NCBI GenBank assembly: GCA_038316355.1
Contig: JBBQAO010000001.1
Coordinates: forward strand, 62,001 to 126,000
Direction of reading: 5' to 3'
Length of the DNA: 64,000 bases
Source of the DNA: Ga0077527 sp038316355
GTDB lineage: Bacteria; Pseudomonadota; Gammaproteobacteria; Burkholderiales; SG8-41
The notes under the pieces are model-generated. The model made no database searches. It was not told where the DNA came from and saw only the letters and a program-made list of their open reading frames with translations. Positions within the stretch are counted from its first letter, which is position 1. Every line of letters begins with the position of its first letter. The position numbers and the translations under genes are program-made. Of the stretch, positions 62,210-64,000 are shown in pieces.

Positions 62210-64000
62210 TCACAGGGGGCGCGCGCTTCCCGCCCCCCGCTCCGCCATTTGCGCAACGGCGAGCGCCAGGTCCAGCGACTCCATGAACTGACTGACCTTG
62301 ATGGGCTTGGTGATGTAGTTGAAAAAACCCGCCTGCATTCCATTTTCAATATCCCGCGGCACCGCGTTGGCGCTCAGGGCGATGATCGGAATATGCCGGG
62401 TCGAAGGATCAGCGCGCAGCATACGCAGCGCCTCGATGCCGTTGATGCCCGGCAGGTTGATATCCATGAGGATCACATCGGGCTGGTTGGCGCGGGCGGA
62501 CTCGATTCCACGGATGGCGTCGACTTCGCTCAGCAGCCGCAGATCCGGGCGCCGGGCGATAATTTGCTCGACCAGATCGAGGTTGGCCGGATTGTCCTCG
62601 ACATAGAGCACGGTGCGCAGCGGTGCACCATCGGCCATAAGCGCTCTTGGCGGCGCCGAATGTCCCTCGCGCAGCGCCAGAAACTCCGGTGCGCCAGTGA
62701 GGGCCAGTTCGAACCAGAATGCGCTCCCGGTCCCGCTAATGCTTTCCACGCCGATGGCGCCGCCCATCAACTCGACCAGCCGCTTGGTCATCACCAGGCC
62801 AATACCGGTGCCCTCTTCAGAGCCGGCTTCCTTGCCGAGACGGTTGAACGGCTGGAAAAGTTGGCCGATTTGTTCCGGCGTCAATCCGACGCCGGTATCA
62901 CGGATGCAAATGCGCACTGCGTCAACGGGCACCAGTGTGCATTCGACCAGCACCGCTCCGCCCTGCCTGTTGTATTTGATCGCATTGGAGAGCAGATTGA
63001 TCAGGATCTGCTTGACGCGCATCCTGTCCGCGCAGATGAAAAACGGGGCCGCAAAGTCCGGAAATGTCATGCTCAGGCCGCGCTTGCGCGCCTGCGGTTC
63101 GATCATGGCCTGGCATTCACGCACGACTTCGGCAAGTGCGACCGGCTCCACCGAAAGCGTCAGTTTTCCCGACTCGATCAGCGCAAGATCAAGGATTTCG
63201 TTGATCAGTTCAAGCAGATACCAGCCGGCCTTGAGAATCTGTTCGATATTGCGCTGCTGTGCGGGCGTCGGAGCCGGGGAGCCGGATTCCACCAACTGGG
63301 CGAACCCGAGGATTGCGTTAAGGGGCGTGCGCAGTTCGTGGCTCATGCTGGAGAGAAAATCCGATTTCGACAGGCTGGCTTTTTCGGCCACAACCTTGGC
63401 CCCCTCAAGTTCGATGTTCTTCTCCTGCAGCACCTGGTCCAGGCGTTTTCGCTCCGTCACATCGCGCGCGGCGGCAAACACGCCCTGCAGCCGCCGGTTG
63501 CGGTCGTAAAAAGTCGTGGCGTTGTACGAAACCACAGTTTCCTCGCCGCTCCTGCTGCGCGCCGTCAGTTCGTAGTCGGTGACCTTGCCTTCGGCCAGCA
63601 CCTGCTTGATACCCCCCTCGGCGCGCGCCGGATCGGTAAAGCAGTCCTTGAACGGCGCGCCGATCAGCTCGTCGCGCGTGCAACCGGTGAGCTCCTCCAT
63701 CTGCTTGTTGGCGTCGGTGATGATGCCCTGCGCATCGGTGGTCATCAGTGCATCGATATTCGATTCAATCAGCGAGCGCGTGTAGAACTGCTGGTCGCGC
63801 AAGCGCTGGTCGAGCCGCCTTTGCTCCTCTTCAATGTGCTTGCGGGCGGTATTGTCGGTGCCGATCAGCAGGTAGCCGATGACCGCTTCCTGCGCGTCGC
63901 GCAGCGCCGTGACCGACACCACCGCCGGAAAGCGGCTGCCGTCCTTGCGGATATAGGTCAGCTCGTATATGTCTTCGATGCCGCGCGAGGCCTTGAACAC
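62210..64000 (-). CDS. Hybrid sensor histidine kinase/response regulator (5' end outside window)
   Basis: Only the last 596 residues are in the window, and the N-terminus lies beyond base 64000. Order in the visible part: end of one PAS/PAC module, a second PAS domain (SLIESNIDALMTTDAQGIIT), HisKA with phospho-acceptor His in MSHELRTPLN near residue 220, HATPase with N box NLLSNAIKYN, G boxes IRDTGVGL and GTGIGL, then a receiver domain with the Asp in VILMDINLPG near residue 525. It is a phosphorelay protein whose input is unknown. Some decayed fragments lie just downstream. Confidence 0.92.
   Translation of the reverse strand: MFKASRGIEDIYELTYIRKDGSRFPAVVSVTALRDAQEAVIGYLLIGTDNTARKHIEEEQRRLDQRLRDQQFYTRSLIESNIDALMTTDAQGIITDANKQMEELTGCTRDELIGAPFKDCFTDPARAEGGIKQVLAEGKVTDYELTARSRSGEETVVSYNATTFYDRNRRLQGVFAAARDVTERKRLDQVLQEKNIELEGAKVVAEKASLSKSDFLSSMSHELRTPLNAILGFAQLVESGSPAPTPAQQRNIEQILKAGWYLLELINEILDLALIESGKLTLSVEPVALAEVVRECQAMIEPQARKRGLSMTFPDFAAPFFICADRMRVKQILINLLSNAIKYNRQGGAVLVECTLVPVDAVRICIRDTGVGLTPEQIGQLFQPFNRLGKEAGSEEGTGIGLVMTKRLVELMGGAIGVESISGTGSAFWFELALTGAPEFLALREGHSAPPRALMADGAPLRTVLYVEDNPANLDLVEQIIARRPDLRLLSEVDAIRGIESARANQPDVILMDINLPGINGIEALRMLRADPSTRHIPIIALSANAVPRDIENGMQAGFFNYITKPIKVSQFMESLDLALAVAQMAERGAGSARPL

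Overview
The window reads as chromosomal DNA of a high-GC betaproteobacterium. The grounds are gene content: a BPH-type proteasome homologue beside ppnP, the clpA-clpS-csp arrangement, two Bug/TctC-type binding proteins, YaeQ and DUF1415 proteins, and a flavocytochrome c sulfide dehydrogenase pair. No rRNA, CRISPR array or intact insertion sequence was seen.

The most important result is a selenocysteine (Sec) system that ordinary gene calling would break up. The right part holds selA (54303-55697), selB (55862-57889), a thioredoxin-reductase-like gene (57905-58813) and selC, the tRNA-Sec with anticodon TCA (60071-60165). The same window holds three genes with an in-frame TGA at a catalytic Cys position, each followed by a stem-loop of the bacterial SECIS kind. 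They are a GrdB/PrdB-family protein (13734-14951, motif UPNC), an AhpD-like carboxymuconolactone decarboxylase family protein (14991-15605, motif CHYU) and a glutaredoxin-DinB fusion (49712-50482, motif USSC). The first two lie in one minus-strand operon with a TetR regulator, a DUF302 protein and a Cys-containing AhpD paralogue. Its likely promoter carries overlapping palindromes exactly between the -35 and -10 boxes.

Layout. 0-6.8 kb: argF (partial), argG, ppnP, BPH protease, yajQ, rhodanese-chrA, a GATase and a retropepsin-like protease. 6.9-8.5 kb: two converging toxin-antitoxin-like loci, one with a frameshifted toxin. 8.6-13.6 kb: minus-strand xseB-ispA-dxs-folE-ribBA (isoprenoid, folate and riboflavin precursors). 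13.7-17.5 kb: the selenoprotein operon. 17.6-27.5 kb: a plus-strand cluster around an ArsS-like radical SAM enzyme (symporter, phosphoesterase-like protein, VTT-flavoprotein fusion, DUF547, three glycosyltransferase-like proteins, DUF3047). 27.7-30.2 kb: a Rieske oxygenase, 3-mercaptopyruvate sulfurtransferase and a DUF2784 protein. 30.3-37.1 kb: a giant filamentous-haemagglutinin-like exoprotein. 37.3-38.9 kb: sulfide dehydrogenase subunits. 39-42.2 kb: clpA, clpS and a cold-shock gene. 42.5-48.9 kb: an unrecognised 458-residue protein, malate synthase, a pseudouridine synthase, two short secreted peptides, nudJ and mnmA. 49-54.1 kb: GST, Sec-glutaredoxin, amidase and two Bug receptors. 54.3-61.7 kb: sel genes, DUF1415, yaeQ, selC and MmgE/PrpD. 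61.7-62.2 kb: decayed fragments, including a tRNA-Asn 3' end. 62.2 kb to the edge: a hybrid histidine kinase.

How the parts may work together: SelA and SelB with tRNA-Sec allow UGA decoding in the three selenoproteins. The NAD(P)H flavoprotein between selB and selC is a plausible electron donor for thiol/selenol proteins. The TetR operon suggests a response to an unknown small molecule. selD was not found here and must lie elsewhere if the system works.
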